Shown: piece after piece, positions 13,201 through 27,200 of the stretch
How positions within the stretch are numbered: position 1 is the stretch's first letter
Layout of the letters: each line of letters begins with the position of its first letter
Assembly (NCBI RefSeq): GCF_029946505.1
Contig: NZ_JARZHG010000001.1
Span: 124,001-188,000, forward strand
Direction: 5' to 3'
Length of the DNA stretch: 64,000 nucleotides
From: Polyangium sp. y55x31
GTDB taxonomy: Bacteria; Myxococcota_A; Polyangia; Polyangiales; Polyangiaceae
Made by a program: the position numbers and the translations under genes
The notes under the pieces: model-generated
The model's input: only the letters and a program-made list of their open reading frames with translations
The model's database searches: none
What the model was told of the DNA's origin: nothing

Positions 13201-15212
13201 GCCGCGGCGAGCTCCCCGATCGAATGGCCCATCAAGACATCGGGCTCGATCCCCCAGGACGAAAGCAGCCGGAAGAGCGAGACTTCCAGCGCGAAGAGCG
13301 CGGGCTGGGTGTATTGCGTTCGTTCGAGGAGCGCGGACGTCTCCGGGGTTTTCTCGGCGAACACGAGCGCGGCGAGAGGCCGATCGAGAAACCCGTCGAG
13401 CTTTGCGCACGTGGCATCGAAGGCTTCACGAAACACGGGATACGTCTCGTAAAGCGCCCTTCCCATTCCGACGTACTGGCTCCCCTGCCCCGTGAAGAGC
13501 AAGGCCAGCTTTCCTCCGCGACGCCGGTGATCGATCACCGCCGTCGACGCAGCCCGCCCCTCCGCCACCGCCGACAGCGCATCGAGCAGGCTGCCGCGCG
13601 CATCGACGAGGAGCGCCGCACGATGATCGAAATGCGTGCGGCCGGTCGAAAGGGAATGGGCCACGTCCACGAGATCGAGATCGGGGCGTTGTTCGAGGTA
13701 CACGCGCAATCGCTCGGCCTGCGCGCGCAGGGCCTGGGGCGTGTTGCCGGAGACGAGCATCGGCTGCCACGACGTGCGCTCGGGCGAAGGCCGGACCTCG
13801 GCCGGCGCCGCGGGAGGAGGCGCCTCCTCCAGAAGGACGTGCGCATTCGTCCCGCTCAGGCCGAACGCCGAAACCCCCGCCCTGCGCTTGCGGCCCTCTT
13901 CGTGCCGTGGCCATGGGGAAAGGGAATCGACGACGTGGACCGGGAGGCCGGCCCAATCGATATGCGGATTGCGCGGCGTCGTGTGGAGCGTCGGCGGGAG
14001 CGCGCCGCGCCGCAACGACGCAATCATCTTGGCCACGCCCGCGAGGCCCGAGGCCGCCTCCAGGTGCCCGATCTGGGTCTTGATCGCGCCGAGCAGGAGC
14101 GGCCTCTCCGCGCTCCTTCCCGGGGCATACACCGCGGAGAGCGCGTGCACCTCGATCGGATCCCCGAGCGACGTGCCCGTGCCGTGGCATTCGACGAAGT
14201 CCACGTCCGTCGGCGCGAGCGCGGCGTCCTCGAGCGCGGCGCGCAGCACCTGCTGCTGCGACGTGCCATTGGGCGCCGTGATGCCGCTGCTCTCGCCGTC
14301 ATGGTTCACGGCGCTGCCGCGAATCACGGCGAGCACCGTCCTGCCCTGCGAAAGCGCGTCTTCCAGGCGTTCGAGGACGAGGACGACGACGCCCTCGCCG
14401 CGTCCGTACCCATCGGCGGCGGCCGAAAACGTCTTCGAGCGCCCATCGGACGCGAGCGCGCGCGTGCGCGACAAGAGAATGAACGCCTCGGGCCCCACCA
14501 TCACCTGCGCGCCGGCCGCGATCGCGAAATTGCATTCCCGCCGCCGGAGCGCCTGGCAGGCGAGGTGCAATGCGACGAGCGACGACGAGCACGCCGTGTC
14601 CACGGAGAGCGCAGGGCCTTGCAGGCCGAACGTGAAGGCGATACGCCCGGCCGCGAACGCGGGCTGGGTCCCCGTGAGCACGTGCGCGCCGGCCTCCGGA
14701 CTCTCGTTCGGCAATCGGTCGTATTCGCCCGGGCCGATCCCGACGAAGACGCCCGTCCGCGTCTCCCGCAGCTCGGACGGGACGAGCCCTGCGTCCTCCA
14801 GCGCATTCCACGTCGCTTCGAGCAGCAACCGATGGCGCGGATCGATGGTCCTGGCCTCGCGCGGGCTGATCCCGAAGAGGGCCGCGTCGAACAGGTCGAC
14901 GTTCTCGAGAAACGCCGCATCACGCACGTAGCTCTTGCCGTCGACATCCGGATCGGGGTCATAAAAGGCATCGGCATCCCAGCGATCCCGCGGGACCCGC
15001 GAGACCGCGCCTTCGCCCTCGGTCAGAAACCGCCACAACCCGTCGATATCGACGATCCCCCCGGGCAAACGCAGCCCGAGCCCCACGATGGCGAGCGGCT
15101 CGCGCGACGCCGCTTCGAGCTTCGTGATGGTGCCGCGCAGGCGCTCCACCTCGCGGAGCGATCGGAGCAGCGTCTCCCGGAGCTTGTTTTTCTGGTCGTC
15201 GTGGCTGTCCAT
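4272..15212 (-). CDS. Modular type I PKS C, two modules (KS-AT-DH*-KR-ACP, KS-AT-DH-KR-ACP)
   Basis: A 3646-residue polyketide synthase starting at ATG 15212, 6 nt after the PKS B stop. Residues 1-35 form a charged coiled-coil-like docking helix. Module 1: KS Cys208; malonyl-type AT (Ser664 in GHSIG, then HAFH); an atypical DH-like domain (His970 in [12 protein letters not shown]); KR about 1440-1630 with LDD (B-type) and an intact NYSAAN; ACP Ser about 1753. Module 2: KS Cys1989; malonyl-type AT (Ser2442, HAFH); a canonical DH (His2752 in [10 protein letters not shown] and a later LLDAALH); B-type KR about 3208-3400; ACP Ser about 3522 in LGLDSL. The last 80 or so residues are acidic and helical, as C-terminal docking domains are. 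Module 2 should leave a trans double bond. The outcome of module 1 is uncertain because its DH motifs are altered. The protein should take the chain from PKS B and pass it to PKS D. Confidence 0.97.
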   Translation of the reverse strand: MDSHDDQKNKLRETLLRSLREVERLRGTITKLEAASREPLAIVGLGLRLPGGIVDIDGLWRFLTEGEGAVSRVPRDRWDADAFYDPDPDVDGKSYVRDAAFLENVDLFDAALFGISPREARTIDPRHRLLLEATWNALEDAGLVPSELRETRTGVFVGIGPGEYDRLPNESPEAGAHVLTGTQPAFAAGRIAFTFGLQGPALSVDTACSSSLVALHLACQALRRRECNFAIAAGAQVMVGPEAFILLSRTRALASDGRSKTFSAAADGYGRGEGVVVLVLERLEDALSQGRTVLAVIRGSAVNHDGESSGITAPNGTSQQQVLRAALEDAALAPTDVDFVECHGTGTSLGDPIEVHALSAVYAPGRSAERPLLLGAIKTQIGHLEAASGLAGVAKMIASLRRGALPPTLHTTPRNPHIDWAGLPVHVVDSLSPWPRHEEGRKRRAGVSAFGLSGTNAHVLLEEAPPPAAPAEVRPSPERTSWQPMLVSGNTPQALRAQAERLRVYLEQRPDLDLVDVAHSLSTGRTHFDHRAALLVDARGSLLDALSAVAEGRAASTAVIDHRRRGGKLALLFTGQGSQYVGMGRALYETYPVFREAFDATCAKLDGFLDRPLAALVFAEKTPETSALLERTQYTQPALFALEVSLFRLLSSWGIEPDVLMGHSIGELAAAHVAGVLNLEDACKLVAARGKLMGSGPEGGAMVAVQASEEEIRPLITTLEGKVDIAALNGPRSTVIAGDEDAVLAVAAELATRGRKTTRLSVSHAFHSPRMDGILAAYRRVVDGVALGSPRIPIVSTVTGKRVSAEELRAPEYWVRQIRSAVRFLDGIQSLEAEGVAHCLELGPEGVLSAAGPACLSEESEGKIKFFPALRKEAEGTRTLVTALAGLHVRGVNVDWRRFFETSGGRRVPLPTYAFQRERHWLEPARRPSSARATPAGRYALAGERLELPDGSFLHRVEIGPGVQPYLADHVVYGRIVVAGAVHVSILLAVAASYWPGQPIELGQIQFLTPVSFGDAQDHVILHVHLVPRSGDGAGYSAALTTRSGDSWTTHATATLGPAAPGALLHLGPVEPPMFEASEMGRAHVDVLRSIELEWGPRWWWLHGVLRPRTRTTLGRLAPPEGVSAFDAPVPGPLIDNAFGLELWSGDTGANGDAVPRLPEGSDVPRLPFAVERLVWSGRPIQAALAEHSLREGADPRSDTSRSDLAFWDAEGEPIAQIEGFTTRRAPADRFLGSPANAGLFAVTWVEPAPSAPRHPLAAALLGKDCGDIAAALEQAGVRVERHADVDALRAALDQGRDIPELLVLAALSSGEPVDVAREAHAATEEALAWLKAYLGDGRCSHRRIVVLTRRAIATRTGEDVEDLAHAPVWGLVRAAQAEFPERAMFLVDVDDAASLAALPGALTSDEPQMALRNGAGRVPRLAKMDATGKSGNTPFDREGTVLVTGGTGALGAHLARHLVAKHGVRHLLLVSRQGGDAPSAPALLAELREAGADVRLAACDVADRDALGVLLRTIPAEHPLTAVIHAAGTLDDGVLMTLDPERVRRVLRPKIDAAWALHELTQHCNLSAFVLFSSLSGVLGNAGQANYSAANTFLDALVGRRRARGQTGVSLAWGPWAEGGMAAHLSDALRSRLSHSGLFPLSAEQGTALFDAVLGVDDALVAPIRLDTAALDRSGESVPVMLRGRGRARSSRATAEKTSTAPAILQRLSSLPVADRIPALLDLVREEAAAVLGGKPEALEADRPLSELGLDSLLAIELRNRLGKTTASRLPATLLFDHPTPIALARYLEAQVLSRAGAAQATSSVQPKASVTDASDAIAIVAMSCRFPGGVESPEELWALLETGTDAISGFPTDRGWDLDSLYDPDPDARGKTYVREGGFLRGAADFDAEFFGITPREALAIDPQQRLLLETTWEAFEQAGIEPASLQGSATGVFVGVMYNDYGARLPEAPAALEGYVAIGSAPSIASGRIAYTFGLEGPAVTVDTACSSSLVAVHLACQALRNGECDLALAGGVTTMATPASFIEFSRQRGLAKDGRCKSFSAKADGAAWSEGAGLLLLERLADARRKGHRILAVVRGSALNQDGKSQGITAPNGPAQERVIKQALASAGLSFADVDAVEAHGTGTTLGDPIEAQALLATYGSGHTADAPLWLGSIKSNFGHTQAAAGVAGIMKMVLGMQRGVLPKTLHADEPSPHVDWSSGSIRLLRDAAAWERRRGPRRAGISSFGISGTNAHVILEEAPEPSPGAAERASPMPSWLPFVVSAKTPDVLRRQAERLRGYVLSNPSIQGLDVASSLLTSRTHFEHRAAVIAKDTGALVGGLSAIARGEHGPGVVVDRQRRAGKLAFLYTGQGSQHARMGKELYATYPVFREAFERACAGFDGHLEARLVDVVFAVEGTTGEALLGHTRYAQPALFALEYALTKLVESFGVRPDFLCGHSIGELVAAHIGGVMSLEDACTVVAARGRLMGELPEGGAMVAVEASEADVAALVGEHGAKLDIAAINGPASTVISGDEEAVLAVAERIRARGRKVSRLAVSHAFHSPRMDGMLEAFRRVVEGVKLAPPRIPIVSNVTGKRATAEELCTAAYWVRQVRRAVRWRDGMQCLEAEGVDTFFELGPQGVLTGLGPACLADDDRNERAFLPALRKNASEAETFVTALARLHTRGFSVDASAFFAPHGGRRVPLPTYGFSRRRYWLDAPKRSRAAMASAGLADATHPLLQASVAVAATDEHVFTGRLSPSAHPWLARHVVFGTNLLPGAALVELALFAAQHVGLAEVETLTIQAPMVIPDAGALHLQLVVGAQGDAGTRSLTVHSRLEGAPADAPWTLHATGTLAPGEGKAPSGLHDWPPPGAEPIDIGGLYERLADVGLGYDGEFRGLCAAFRRGSELFAEVELPEGSAEGGGSFGIHPALLDAALHVATLETAVDADKIPLPFSWERVSLHATGATRLRVRLSRREGSDAASFHITDERGEPVATIGSLHARPASAAQIRDAVAPHRSSLHRVEWRPLDTPEARPPSGRLVLLGPTDPGLDRVLREAGWSVETHAGIDALKAALDGGAPVPDLLVVAPRPERGTNGDLAADLRDATHRMVALVQAWLGDARGSATKLVMVTQRAVATRSDEGAVDLLHAPLVGLLRSLQAEAPERRVSLVDLDEHAASLEALPLALASDEGQIAIRGGRAVVPRLARVPAASGPATFALDPDKTVLITGGTGALGALVARHLVARYGARHLLLVSRSGGAAPGAEALANELRAAGATVTFAACDVGDGEALERLLATIPEAFPLNAVFHTAGVLDDGLFPALDAARIDRVFRPKVDAALALHALTQGRELSAFVLFSSLAGVLGNAGQASYAAANALLDALASHRQAAGQRALSLAWGPWAEEGMAARLSDADRARLARHGLLSFSTGEGLAALDAALLGVDACVVPVRLDLGALASRPEALPAMLRGLVRAAPRRVPEATSASADLLKDRLSSLSEAEQTRALLELVRKEVSTVMGRQASAIEPDRPLQELGLDSLMALDLRNRLGAATALRLPATLLFDQPTPAAIARWLRAEIVPAKRAPASLGAALDTLEALIAGIPAGDDVTWGNVDRRLRALLSKGRASDARAPEALAPKDLEAASNDELFGILDRELEDMGFG
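11520..12430 (-). other. Noncanonical DH-like domain of PKS C module 1
   Basis: Hot-dog-type DH-like region between AT and KR. The HxxxGxxxxP motif reads [10 protein letters not shown], keeping His and Gly but replacing Pro with Ala. The second motif reads [11 protein letters not shown]: the Asp is retained, but the Gln/His four residues later is Gly. A PRWWWL stretch sits between them. The same combination occurs in module 3 of PKS B, so this is a shared domain type and not random decay. It may be an active dehydratase, a dehydrating cyclase or a double-bond-shifting enzyme; sequence alone cannot decide. Confidence 0.8.
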
Positions 15213-15218
15213 GCGATT

Positions 15219-18200
15219 CTACTTCTCTTCCAGGAGGGAGCTCGCCGCGGCGATCAGCGCGTCGTCATCGAATGCCTCGAGGTCCGTGACCGCGACGCTC
15301 GGCGCCTCCTCGGCAGGACCCGGCTCGGCGAGCGACAAGAGCGCGTCGAGGAGGCCTCCCTTTCGCAACATCGAAATCGATACCCGTCCGAGGAGCTTTC
15401 GTATCTCCTGGTCACTCAAATCGCTCGCGCTCACGCTCGGCTCCTGCTTCTTCTCCTCGTGCAAGGCTTGCTGGAGCGTCTTGGCGAGGAACGCCGCCGC
15501 GCGGTGCGGAGACGGGTGATCGAATGCGAGCGTCGCCGGGAGCTTGACGCCCGTCGCGCGCTCGAGCCGGCGTCGCAGTTCGAGCGCCATGAGCGAATCG
15601 AGGCCGAGGTTCGTGAAGCCCGCGCGCGCGTCGATCGCGGCGCCGTCCGCGTGGCCGAGGACGGATCCCGTCACGTTTCGCACCAGCGTGACGAGACGCT
15701 CGAGCCGCTCTCGCTCCGTGAGCGGCTGGAGCTCGGTGAGGAGCTCGGGCTCGGAGCCCGCCTCCCGCCGGTCTTCCACGGGCGCTTCGAGGGCCTTTTG
15801 CGCTTCCGGAAGCTCGGCGAGCAGCGGTCGCGGGCGCGCCGCCGTGAACGACGGGACGAACCGCGTCCAGTTCACGTCGGCCACCGTGACGTTGGCCTCG
15901 TCGTGCTCGATGGCCTCCTGCATTGCCTGGAGCGCCCGGCCGATCGGCAAGGCTCCGATCCCGAGGCGGCGCAGCCGATCCTGGGTGACCTCGTCCGCGC
16001 CCATGCCGCGGCCCTCCCACAAGCCCCACGCAATGGACGTTCCCGCGAGCCCGAGACCACGCCGATGCTCGGCCAGCGCGTCGAGGAATGCATTCGCCGC
16101 CGCGTACGCGCCCTGATTGGCGCTGCCCCATACGCCGGCGATGGAGGCGAACATGACGAAAACGTCGAGCGGCCTCCCCGCAAAGACCTCGTGCACCCGC
16201 CACGCGCCGATCGCCTTGCCGGAGACCGCACCCGCGAATGCATCGAGGCTCGTCTCGACGAGCGGCTTTTGATGCGAGACGCCGGCCGCGTGGAAGACAG
16301 CGCGGATCGGCGTGCCTTCCGATTCGAGGCGATCGACGAGCGCGGAGAGCGCGCTGCGATCCTGCGTGTCGCAGGCAGCCAACGTCACACGCGCGCCGAG
16401 CCCTTCGAGCTCCGCGGCGAGGGAAGCGGCCCCAGGCGTGTCGCCGCCGCGGCGGCTCGTGAGCACGAGATGACGGGCGCCGTGCTTTGCGAGCCACCGC
16501 GCCACCTCGCTCCCGAGCGCGCCCGTGCCGCCCGTCACGAGCACGGCGCCGGACGGCTCGAATGCGCGCGCCGCCGTCGCATTCCCGAGCGGCGCGCGGA
16601 CAAGGCGACGGACACGAATACCGTCCGAACGGAGCGCGAACTGATCCTCGCCGCCGCCGTGGCCGAGCACGGACACGAGCCGCGCGAGGACGCTCCCGTC
16701 GAGCCCTCTCGCCACATCGATGAGGCCTCCCACACGCGACGGGTGCTCCATCGAAATCGCCCGCCCGAGCCCCCATACGAGCGCTTGCTCGGGAGCCCGC
16801 AGCGGATCATTCGGCCCCGTGCTCACCGCGCCGCTCGTCACGAGCCAGAGCCGAACGTCGAGCTTTGCCTCGACAAACGCCTGGAGGAGCGTGAACGCCG
16901 ACGCCGCGCAGCGCGGAAGCCCCGGCGCGGCCTCACGTGGCTCGCCGTCTTGCGGCACGAGCGACACGACGCCGCCCGGCGAAGCGCCCTGCCCCATGGC
17001 ATTCGAGAGCGCCGCGGCGAGGGCCGCGACATCCATTGCATCGTCGGCGAGCCGCACGACGACGACCTCGGCGCCGCCGTCGACGAGGGCCCGCTCGACG
17101 GCGACCTCGAGCGGTGCCTTTTCGACGCCCGGCGGGACGACGAGCAGCCATCGCCCCTGGAGTCGATCCTTCGAATCGGACGTCCACGGCCTCCATGCAA
17201 TCCTGTACCGGCAGGCGTCGAGTGCGTCCCGTTCACGGCTCTTGCCGTGGAACGTCGAGAGCGCGGGCAAGACAGCGGCGAGCGAGGCGCGCTGCGAATC
17301 GTCGACGAGGCCGAGCGATCCCGCGAGCGCCTCGACGTCCGCCCTCTCGACGGCCGCCCAGAAGCGTTGATCGATGGGCTGCGCCGTTGCCGGTCCACCC
17401 TCCGCGCCACGCGCCGCGCGCACGCTCGACCAATATCGCTCGCGCTGGAAAGCGTACGTCGGCAAAAGGACTTTACGTGCCGGCGGCAGCACGCGGGCCC
17501 AATCCACGGCAACCCCCTGCGCGTGGAGCTCCGCGAAGGCCGACAGCATCCGGTCGAACCCTCCCTCCTCGCGTTGCAAGGTGCCGATGACGACCCCGAC
17601 CTCCTCGGCGGCATCGAGGCTCGCCTGCAAGGACAGGTTGAGGACGGGATGAGGACTCACCTCGATGAAGACCCGATGCCCCGTGTCGAGCAAGAGCCGC
17701 GTCGCCTCGGCAAACCGCACCGTGGAGCGCAGATTTCGATACCAGTACGCCGCATCGAACATGCCCTCCGAGGGCGCGCCCACGTCCACCGTCGAATGGA
17801 AGGGAAGGGTCGGTCGCCGTGGTGAAATGGGCGCGAGCGCCTCGAGGAGCTCCTCGCGGAGCGGATCCACCTGCGCGCAATGGGAGGCGAAATCGACGCG
17901 CACCTTGCGAGCGAAGATGCTGTCTTTTTCAAGCTCGGCGAGCAGCGCGTCGATCGCCGCCGTTTCGCCCGACACCACCGTCGAAGTCGGACCATTGATG
18001 GCGGCCACCTCGACGAGCCCGCCATGACGATGGAGCCGCTCGGCGAGCGCGCTCACGGGGAGCTCCACGGACGCCATGGCCCCGCGCCCTGCCACCTTCA
18101 TGAGCGCGCGGCTGCGCAATGCCACGACCCGCGCGGCGTCTTCGAGGGAGAGGCCCCCCGCGACGTACGCGGCCGCCATTTCCCCCTGGCTATGCCCGAC

Positions 18201-21200
18201 GACGGCGTCCGGCTCGACGCCAAACGAGCGCCACAAGGCGGCGAGCGATACCATCACGGCAAACAGGACGGGCTGGACGACGTCCATTCGATCCATCGAC
18301 GGCGCCCCTGCCTCGCCGCGGAGGACCTGCCCGAGCGACCAATCGACATGCGGGGCGAGGGCACGCTCGCACGCCTCGATGGACGCGCGGAAAACGTCGG
18401 ACGTTTCGAGGAGCGGCACGGCCATCCCGGCCCATTGTGATCCTTGCCCCGGGAACACGAAGACGACCCGGCCCGAGCCCGCCGCGCGCCCTTGCACGGC
18501 CCGGCGGTCGGGCCGCCCCGCGGCGAGCGCGTCGAGCGCCTCGCGCGCGCTCTCCCGCTCGCGCGCCACGATCGCGGCGCGGTGCTCGAGGTGGGCGCGG
18601 GTCGTCGCGAGCGAGAATGCCACGTCCGCGAGGTCCATCTCGGGGTGCGACGCGAGGTGGCCGGCGAGCCGCTCGGCCTGCATGCGCAGCGCCCGCTCCG
18701 TCTTGCCCGAGAGGGGCAGGACGAGCGAGCGTGACGGCGCCGTCGCAGGGAGAGGCGCGGTCTCGTATCCGAACGGCGCCTCCTCGATGATCACGTGCGC
18801 ATTCGTGCCGCTCACGCCGAAGGAAGACACACCCGCGCGGCGGGGCCGCCCATTGCGTTTCCAGGGAACCGCCTCGGCGAGGATGCGCAAAGACCCCGAG
18901 GACCAATCGATGTGCTGCGAGAGCGGATCGGCGTGCAACGTCCTCGGCAGGAGGTCGTTTTGCATGGCGAGGACCATCTTGATGACCCCGCCCACGCCCG
19001 CGGCGGCCTGGGTATGGCCGATGTTCGACTTGAGCGTGCCGAGCCAGAGGGGCGCTTCGCTCGAATGGCTCCGCCCGTACACACCGAGTAGCGCCTCGGC
19101 CTCGATGGGATCGCCGAGGGGCGTGCCCGTTCCATGGGCCTCGATGGCGTCGATCTCCCCGGGCGAGAGCTTCGCGGCGGCGAGCGCCTGACGGATGACG
19201 CGGCGCTGGGAAGGACCATTGGGAGCCGTGAGGCCCTGGCTCCGTCCGTCTTGGTTCAATGCGGAGCTGCGGACGAGCGCCAGAATGGGATGATTGTTCC
19301 GAATCGCATCCGAGAGCCGTTCGAGCAGCAACATGCCCGCGCCCTCGCCCCATCCCGCGCCATTCGCGTCGGCCGAGAACGCGCGGCAGCGCCCGTCCGG
19401 CGACAGCGCCTTCATGCGAGCGAACACGAGGAGAGGCTCGGGCGTGGCGAACACCGTCGCGCCCCCCGCGAGGGCCAGGGAGCACTCGCCATTTCGCAGC
19501 GCCTGGCAGGCGAGGTGGATGGCCACGAGCGAGGAGCTGCACGCCGTGTCGACCGTCACGGTCGGCCCTTGCAGGCCGAACGTGTACGCGATTCGCCCCG
19601 AGGCGATCGCCGTCGACGTGCCCATCGCCGGATACGCGTCCTCGGCCTCGCGCGGGCCTGGCACGATGAGCTCGTAATCGTTGTAGCAAACGCCCACGAA
19701 GACGCCGGTCGGGCTCTCGTTCAGCGAGGTGACGTCGATCCCGGCGCGCTCGATCGCCTCCTGGCTCGTCTCGAGCATGAGACGCTGCTGCGGATCCAGA
19801 TAGATTGCCTCGCGCGGGCTCAACCCGAAAAACCCTGGATCGAAGAGATCCGGTCGCCGGAGGAACCCTCCCTCCCGGACGTAGATTTTGCCCTTCGCTT
19901 CGGGATCGGGATCGTAGACCGCGTCCACGTCCCAGCCTCGATCGCTCGGGAACGGGCCGATGGCGTCCGTGCCCTCGCGCACGAGCCGCCAGAGGTCCTC
20001 CGGGCTCTCGACGCCGCCGGGATAACGACAACCGATACCGATGATCGCAATGGGCTCGTGCTCGCCCGTCGTCCCCGCTGCGGGGGACGGCGCGACCACG
20101 GGGGCGACGGCCTCTTCTTCGCCCAGGATCTCCGAGCGGAGGAGCTTCGCGAGGGCCGTGGGCGTCGGATGATCGAAGAGCAGCGTGGCCGGCAAACGCA
20201 GCCCGGTCTCCGCGCCGAGACGATTGCGCAGCTCGATGGCCATCAACGAATCGAGCCCGAGGTCCTGGAGCGGGCGATCCGGATCGACGGCCTGGCTCTT
20301 CGCGCCGAGGACGGCCGCGGCTTCCTTCCGGACGAGCTCGACGAGGACACGCTCGCGCTCCGGCTCCGACAACGAAACGAGGCGCTGCTTGATCGCCGTG
20401 GGGGCGGCGGAGGCTTCGGATGCGGCATTGCGACGCGGGGCCGCGCGAACGAGGCCCCGCAACATCTCCGGAATGCCATCGGCTTGCGCGCCGCTCGCGG
20501 CGACATCGATGTGCGCGCCGACGACGAGGGGCGCGTCCCAGCCAAGGGCCGCGTCGAGCAGGGCGAGCCCCTCTTCCTTGGAGAGAAGCGAAAAACCCCG
20601 CCGGCGCATGCGCTCCCGATCCGCCGTGGAGAGCCGCGCCGCCATGCCGCCCTCGGCCCACGGCCCGTAGGCGAGGGAGACAGCCCTTCGTCCGGAGGCC
20701 CGACGCCGCGCCGCGAGCGCGTCGAGGAAGGTATTCGCGGCGGCATAACTCGCTTGCCCGGCATTGCCGAGCAGCCCGGTGAGCGAGGAGAAGACGACGA
20801 ACGCCGAAAGCTCATGCCCGAGCGTCAGCTCGTGCAGCGCGAGGGCCGCGTCGACCTTCGGGCGGAGGACGCGGCTCGTGCGCTCCGGCGTCAGCGAGAG
20901 GAGCACGCCGTCGTCGAGCACCCCGGCGGTATGAATGACCGCGGTGAGCGGGTGTTCGTCCGGAATTCCGTCGAGGAGCGCCTTCAAGGCATGACGATCG
21001 GAGACGTCGCAAGCGACGAGCGTGACGACGGCGCCGGCCGCGCGAAGGGCCTCGAGCAGCGCGCCTGCGCCCTTGGCCTCCGGGCCTCTCTGCGACACGA
21101 GCAGGAGGCGGTCGACGCCGCGTTTTTCCACGAGATGACGGGCGACCTCGGCCCCGAGCGCGCCCGTGCCGCCGGTCACGAGCACCGTTCCGCCAGGAGG

Positions 21201-24200
21201 GAAAGAAATGGGCGCGAGGTCGCGCGGGGCGCTCGCGCGGGCAAGGCGCGGGAGCCGGATCACACCGTCGCGCAGGACAAACTCGATTTCGCCCGTGGAG
21301 AGCGCGGCAGGCAAGGCGCGCAGGGACGGCTCACTCTCGTCGATGTCGACGATCGCGAGCACACGATCGGGGTGCTCGATCCGCGCGGTCCTGACGAGCC
21401 CCCAGAGCGGCGCATGCGCGAGGTCGAGCACGTCCTCGTCGGGCTGCGCCGCGACGGCGCGTTTCGTGAGGACCACGAGCGTGTGCTCCGCGAGGCGCGC
21501 GTCGGCGAGGATCGCCTGGAGCCACACGACGGCGCGGTTTGTCGCGGCATGAGCCTCGGCGGCGACGTCGACATCCGTCTCGGGCCGTGCTTCGACGCAG
21601 AAGAGGAGGTGCCGCGGGAGGTCGCCTCCCTGATCGAGGGCAGCGCGGAGCGAATCGACGTCGACGTAATGCGAAACGTGGTCGAATGCGCGCGAGAGCC
21701 GCGCCTGTTCCGCAGGGTCTACCGCGCCGAGCAGCGCGATCGAGGCCGGCGCCGGGCGCGGCGGGTGCGCCGGGGCCTGCGGCTCGACCCAGGAAACGAC
21801 GAAGAGGTCTCGGCTCGTCGCTCCGGCGAGGAGACGCTCCTCCGGCGCGCGGCGATTCGTGAAGCCGTCGATGTGGGCGACCGGCGCGCCTTCGGCGTCC
21901 CAGAATGTGAGGTTGGCTCGACAAACCTCTGCTTCGGCCGGATTTTCGGTGAGGATCGCGTGCTCGACCCACGTCGGCACGGCGCGGCGTCCGTACCAGA
22001 CGAACCGGTCGACGGCGAACGGCAAGCGCGTGATGCTCCGGCCTTCTGCGCTAAGTGTCGCGATCCATTGCGCGAACGCGAACCCGTTGTCGACGAGGCC
22101 TCCGGGCAGGGGCGCGTCGTCGCTCGGGACGCCTTCGGGGGCCTCGAACCGGCCGAGGCCGACCCTGTCGCGCGTGGCGTCGAGCCTGCGGAGCCACCAC
22201 CATCGCGCGCCGAATTCGACGCTGGCCGTGCGGAGCATCGCGTCGAGCCGGGAAACCTCGTCGGGCGTGGCGTCGCCGGACGGCGGTGACAGGTTCGCGC
22301 GCGGCGACACGGCGCTCGGAGCGACGGGCGCGAGGACGGCCGTGACGTGCGTCGTCCATTCGTCGTCCTTCCGGGTGCACACGACGACCGAAAAGCCCGG
22401 AGCGTCCCCGCCGAGACGCGTGAGCTGGACATGCAGCGTCACGTGCTCGCTCGCGTGCGCGAACGCGAGGACCCGCGCGAAATGCACCTGCCGCAGCTCG
22501 ATGGCCTGGTCGGGGTAATGCGATTCCGCGATGGCGAGCAGGATGGTTAGGTAAAACGCACCCGCAATGACGATACGGCCGTACACGACATGATCGGTGA
22601 GGTACGGCTGCACGCCCGGCCCGATGTCGACGGTATGGAGGACGGAGCCATCGGGGAGGTCGGTGCGAACGCCGGAGAGAGGGTATCGGCCCGCGGGGGC
22701 TCCGAGGCTCGTGAGCCTGCCCCGGGGCCTTTCGATCCAGTGGCGCTCGCGCTGGAATGCATACGTCGGGAGGGCGACGAGGCGCCGCGAGATCGGCGCG
22801 AAGAAGGCCTGCCAGTCGACGGCGTGGCCATGGACGAAGAGGCCGGCGAGCGCCGCGACGAGCGAGCGCGTCTCGGAGGTGTCCTTGCGGAGCGCCGGGA
22901 AAAATGTGGCCCGCGCGCCCGCGTCGGCGGACAGGCAATCCGGACCGAGCCCGCACAGGACGCCGCGCGGGCCGAGCTCGAGGAAGCTCGATACGCCGTC
23001 GGCCTCGAGGGTCTTCATGCCGTCGAGCCATCGGACGGCGTGGCGTACGTGACGAACCCAGTATGCCGGGCTCGTGAGTTCCTCCTCGGTGGCTCGTTTG
23101 CCCGTGACGTCGGAGATGATGGGAAGGGACGGGGGCGCGAGGCGAATGCCCTCCACGACGCGCTGGAAAGCGTCGAGCATGGGGGCCATTCGCGGAGAGT
23201 GGAATGCGTGGGAGACGGCGAGGCGCGTGGCCTTGCGTCCGAGGGCCGTCACCTTTGCAGCGATGGCGAGCGCCGCGTCCTCGTCGCCCGCGATGACGGT
23301 GGCGGCGGGGCCATTGAGCGAAGCGATGTCGACGCGCCCCTGATGCTCGACGAGGAGAGGGAGGACCTCGGCCTCGGAGGCCTGCAAAGAGATCATCGCG
23401 CCGCCGGGCGGGAGCTCTTGCATGAGCCTGGCGCGGGCGGCGACGACGGCGCAGGCATCTTCGAGCGTCATCACGCCCGCGACGTGCGCCGCGACGATCT
23501 CGCCGATGGAGTGGCCCCAAAGAACGTCGGGCCGGAGCCCCCAGGAGGTGACGAGCGCGTGGAGGGCGACCTCGAGGGCAAAGAGGGCCGGCTGCGTGTA
23601 AAGGGTCTGATCGAGCAGCGCCGCGTCGGTGGAGCCTTCCGGAGCGAAAAGCACGTCGAGGAGCGGGCGGTCGAGCAAGGTATCGAAATGCGCGCAGCAG
23701 GCCTCGAGCGCATCCCGGAACACGGGATGGGCTTCGGAGAGCTGCTTGCCCATGCGGGGGTGCTGGCTGCCCTGGCCCGTGAAGAGGAATGCGAGCTTGC
23801 GAGGCTTTCGATGCTCCCCGAACGTCACGCCCGCCGGGCGCTCGGCGCGCGCGATGGCTCCGAGCGTCTCGACGAGGGTGCTCCGCTCTTCTGCGACGAC
23901 CGCGGCCCTGTACTCGAAATGGGTGCGGCCGTTCGCGAGAGAATGGGCGACGTCGGCGAGCGCGAGCTCCGGATGGGCCTCGACGTGATCACGGAGCCGC
24001 GCGGCCTGCTCTTGCAGCGCCCCCAGCGTCTTGCCCGAGAGCAGCAAGGGAAGCGGCCGCGAGGCCTTCGAGGACGCGGGCGCGGGCGGGAGCTCCTCGG
24101 CGGGAGGCTCCTCCAGAATGACGTGCGCATTGGTGCCGCTGAGGCCAAAGGCCGAGACGGCGGCCCTGCGGGGACGCCCATCGGCGCGCCGCGGCCAAGG

Positions 24201-27200
24201 CGTGAGGGTATCCACGACGCGGACCGGGAGAGAATCCCAGTCGATATGGGGGTTTCGCGGCGTCGTGTGGAGCGTGGGTGGCAACACGCCATGACGAAGC
24301 GCGGCGATCATCTTGACGACGCCCGTGATGCCCGCGGCAGACTCGAGGTGGCCGACGTTCGTCTTGACGGCGCCGAGGAGGAGCGGCTCCTCCTTGGAGC
24401 GCCCCGCGCCATACACGGCGGAGAGCGCCTGGACCTCGATGGGATCGCCGAGCGACGTACCCGTGCCGTGGCATTCGATGACGTCGACGTCCGAAGGCGC
24501 GAGGCGAGCGTCGTCGAGCGCGGCGCGGAGTACCTTTTGCTGCGAGGTCCCATTCGGCGCCGTGATGCCGCTGCTCGCGCCGTCATGATTGACCGCGCTG
24601 CCGCGAAGGACGGCGAGGATGTTCCTGCCGTGCCGCCGCGCGTCGGCGAGGCGCTCAAGCGCGAGGACGACGACGCCCTCGCCGCGGCCATAACCATCCG
24701 CGGCCGCGGAGAACGTCTTCGAGCGGCCGTCGGGCGCGAGCGCGCGTGTGCGGGAGAGGAGAACGAACGGCTCGGGCGCGGCGATCACCTGCACGCCGGC
24801 CGCGAGCGCCGTGTCGCATTCGCCGTTGCGCAGCGCTCGGCAGGCGAGATGGAGGGCGACGAGGGAGGACGAGCACGCGGTGTCCACCGACAACGCGGGC
24901 CCCTGCAATCCGAGGGTGAACGCGACACGGCCGGCAGCGAAGCACGCGTTCGTCCCGAGGACGGTATAAGCCTCCACGTCGGGAGCGCCTGCGTGGAGCA
25001 GGCCGTAATCGCCGGCTCCGATGCCGACGAAGACACCCGTCTTCGAGTCCTTGAGCTCCCCCGGCCGCCGTCCCGCGTCCTCGAGCGCCTCCCACGAGGC
25101 CTCGAGCAGGAGCCGGTGCTGCGGATCGATGTTCTTCGCCTCACGCGGGCTGATCCCGAAGAACGATGCGTCGAAGAGGTCGATCCGGTCGAGCAGCGCG
25201 GCCTCCCGGACGTAGCTCTTGCCGCTCTGCTCCGGGTTTGGATCGTAAAACGCCCCGACGTCCCAGCGATCGGCGGGGATCTGCGCGACGGCGTCGTCCC
25301 CCGCGGCGAGGAAGCGGAAAAACGTCGAGAGGTCCACACCACCGCCCGGCAGTCGGAGCCCGATCCCGATGATCGCAATGGGCTCGTCATTCGACGACGA
25401 GACCGTCTCCGCGGTCGCGTCCACGGCCTGTGGGGCCGTTTGTCCGAGCGACGCAGCGAGGCCATCCAGCAGGAAGAGGGCGACGTGATGGGGCGACGGA
25501 TGATCGAAGGTCAGCGTGACGGGGAGCGGAAGGCCCGTGACCAACCTGAGCCTGCGTCGCAGCTCGACGGCCATGAGCGAGTCGACGCCGAGATCCATGA
25601 AGCCGGCGCGCGTATCGAGGGCCTCCGCGTCGGCGTGGCCGAGCACGGCCGCCGTCTCGACGAGCACGAGGCGAACCATCCGCTCGACACGCTCGTGCGC
25701 GGGGAGCGGACGGAGCGCCGCGCAAAGCACAGACGGCTCGTCGCTCGCAGTCCCGCGTGCAGGCTCCGTCGCGAGCGCTGCGCGCGCGTCCGGCAGATCG
25801 TCGAGCCATGCGCGCGTGCGCGCGGCCGCGAACAACGGCGCGAACACCGGCCAATCGATGTCGGCCACCGTGACGGCAGCATCGTCCGAGCGGAGCGCCC
25901 GATCGAGGCAGAAGAGCGCCAGCGGCGGCGCCATCGGCCGCACCCCCCGGCGCTCCATGAAGCTCCGCGCGGCCTCGTCGGACGCCATCCCGCTCCCGTC
26001 CCACATTCCCCACGCAATGGACGTCCCTGCCAAACCTCGCTGGCGGCGGTGCTCCATCAGCGCGTCGAGGAACGTGTTTGCCGCCGCGTACGCAGCTTGA
26101 TGCGCGCTCCCCCATACACCGGCAATCGAGGAGAACACGACGAACGCATCGAGCGCCCTCTCCGAGAGAAGCTCGTGCAGGTGCAACGCCCCCGCGGCCT
26201 TGCCAGAGACGATGCTCGCGAGCTCCGCCGACGCCACCGCCGCGAACGGCGCGAGCTTCACGACCCCGGCCGTGTGGAAGACGGCGCGGATCGACGAACC
26301 CGCTGCATCGAGCGCTTCGACGAGCGCCGCCACCGAGCCGCGATCGGCGACGTCGCACGCAGCGAGCGTCACGCGCGTGCCGAGCGCGCCGAGCTCCGCT
26401 GCGAGCTCCGCCGCGCCGGGCGCCTCTCCGCCGCGACGGCTCGCGAGCACGAGGTGCGTCGCGCCACGCTTCGCGAGCCAGCGCGCCACCTCGGCGCCGA
26501 GCGCGCCCGTGCCGCCGGTGATCAGGATCGTCCCGCGCGGCTCGTACGACGAGCGGCTCGTGTCGTCCTCGCGAGATGCGCGCGTGATCCGGCGCGCATA
26601 ACGGCCGCTCGATCGCAACGCGATCTCCGTCTCGCCGTTCTGTGCGACCAACGCCCCCGCGAGCCGCGCGCGCCCTCGCTCGTCGAGCGGCCCCGCCACA
26701 TCCACGAGCCCTCCCCAGCGCTCGGGATGCTCGAGCCCAAAGACGCGCCCGAGCCCCCACGAGAGCGCTCCGAGCGGACGTTCGCATCGATCGGAGCGCC
26801 CCACACGAACCGCGCCCGACGTGACGACCCACAGCGGCGCCTGCACACTCACGTCGAGGAGCGCCTGCGCGAGCGAGAGCGTCCTCACGAGCCCCCGCGG
26901 CATCGCCGCCTGCCCCTCGGAAGGCGCCTCGTCGAGGCTCAGGAGCGAGACGACGCCGGCAAACACGACGCCCGCGGAGCTCACCTCCGTGATGCGCGCG
27001 GAGAGCGTGCGTCGATCCACGTCGCCGTCCCCGAGGACCAAACGAACCACCTCGCCGCCGTGCTCGCGGAGCGCGCGCTCCACCGCCTCGGCGAGGGAAG
27101 ATCGCGCGCCTTCGTCGCCCACGACCACGAGCCACGTCCCTCGTGTTTCGCTCGGGCCGGCATCGGGCAGCGGCTTCCACGTCACGTGGTAACGAAGCGC

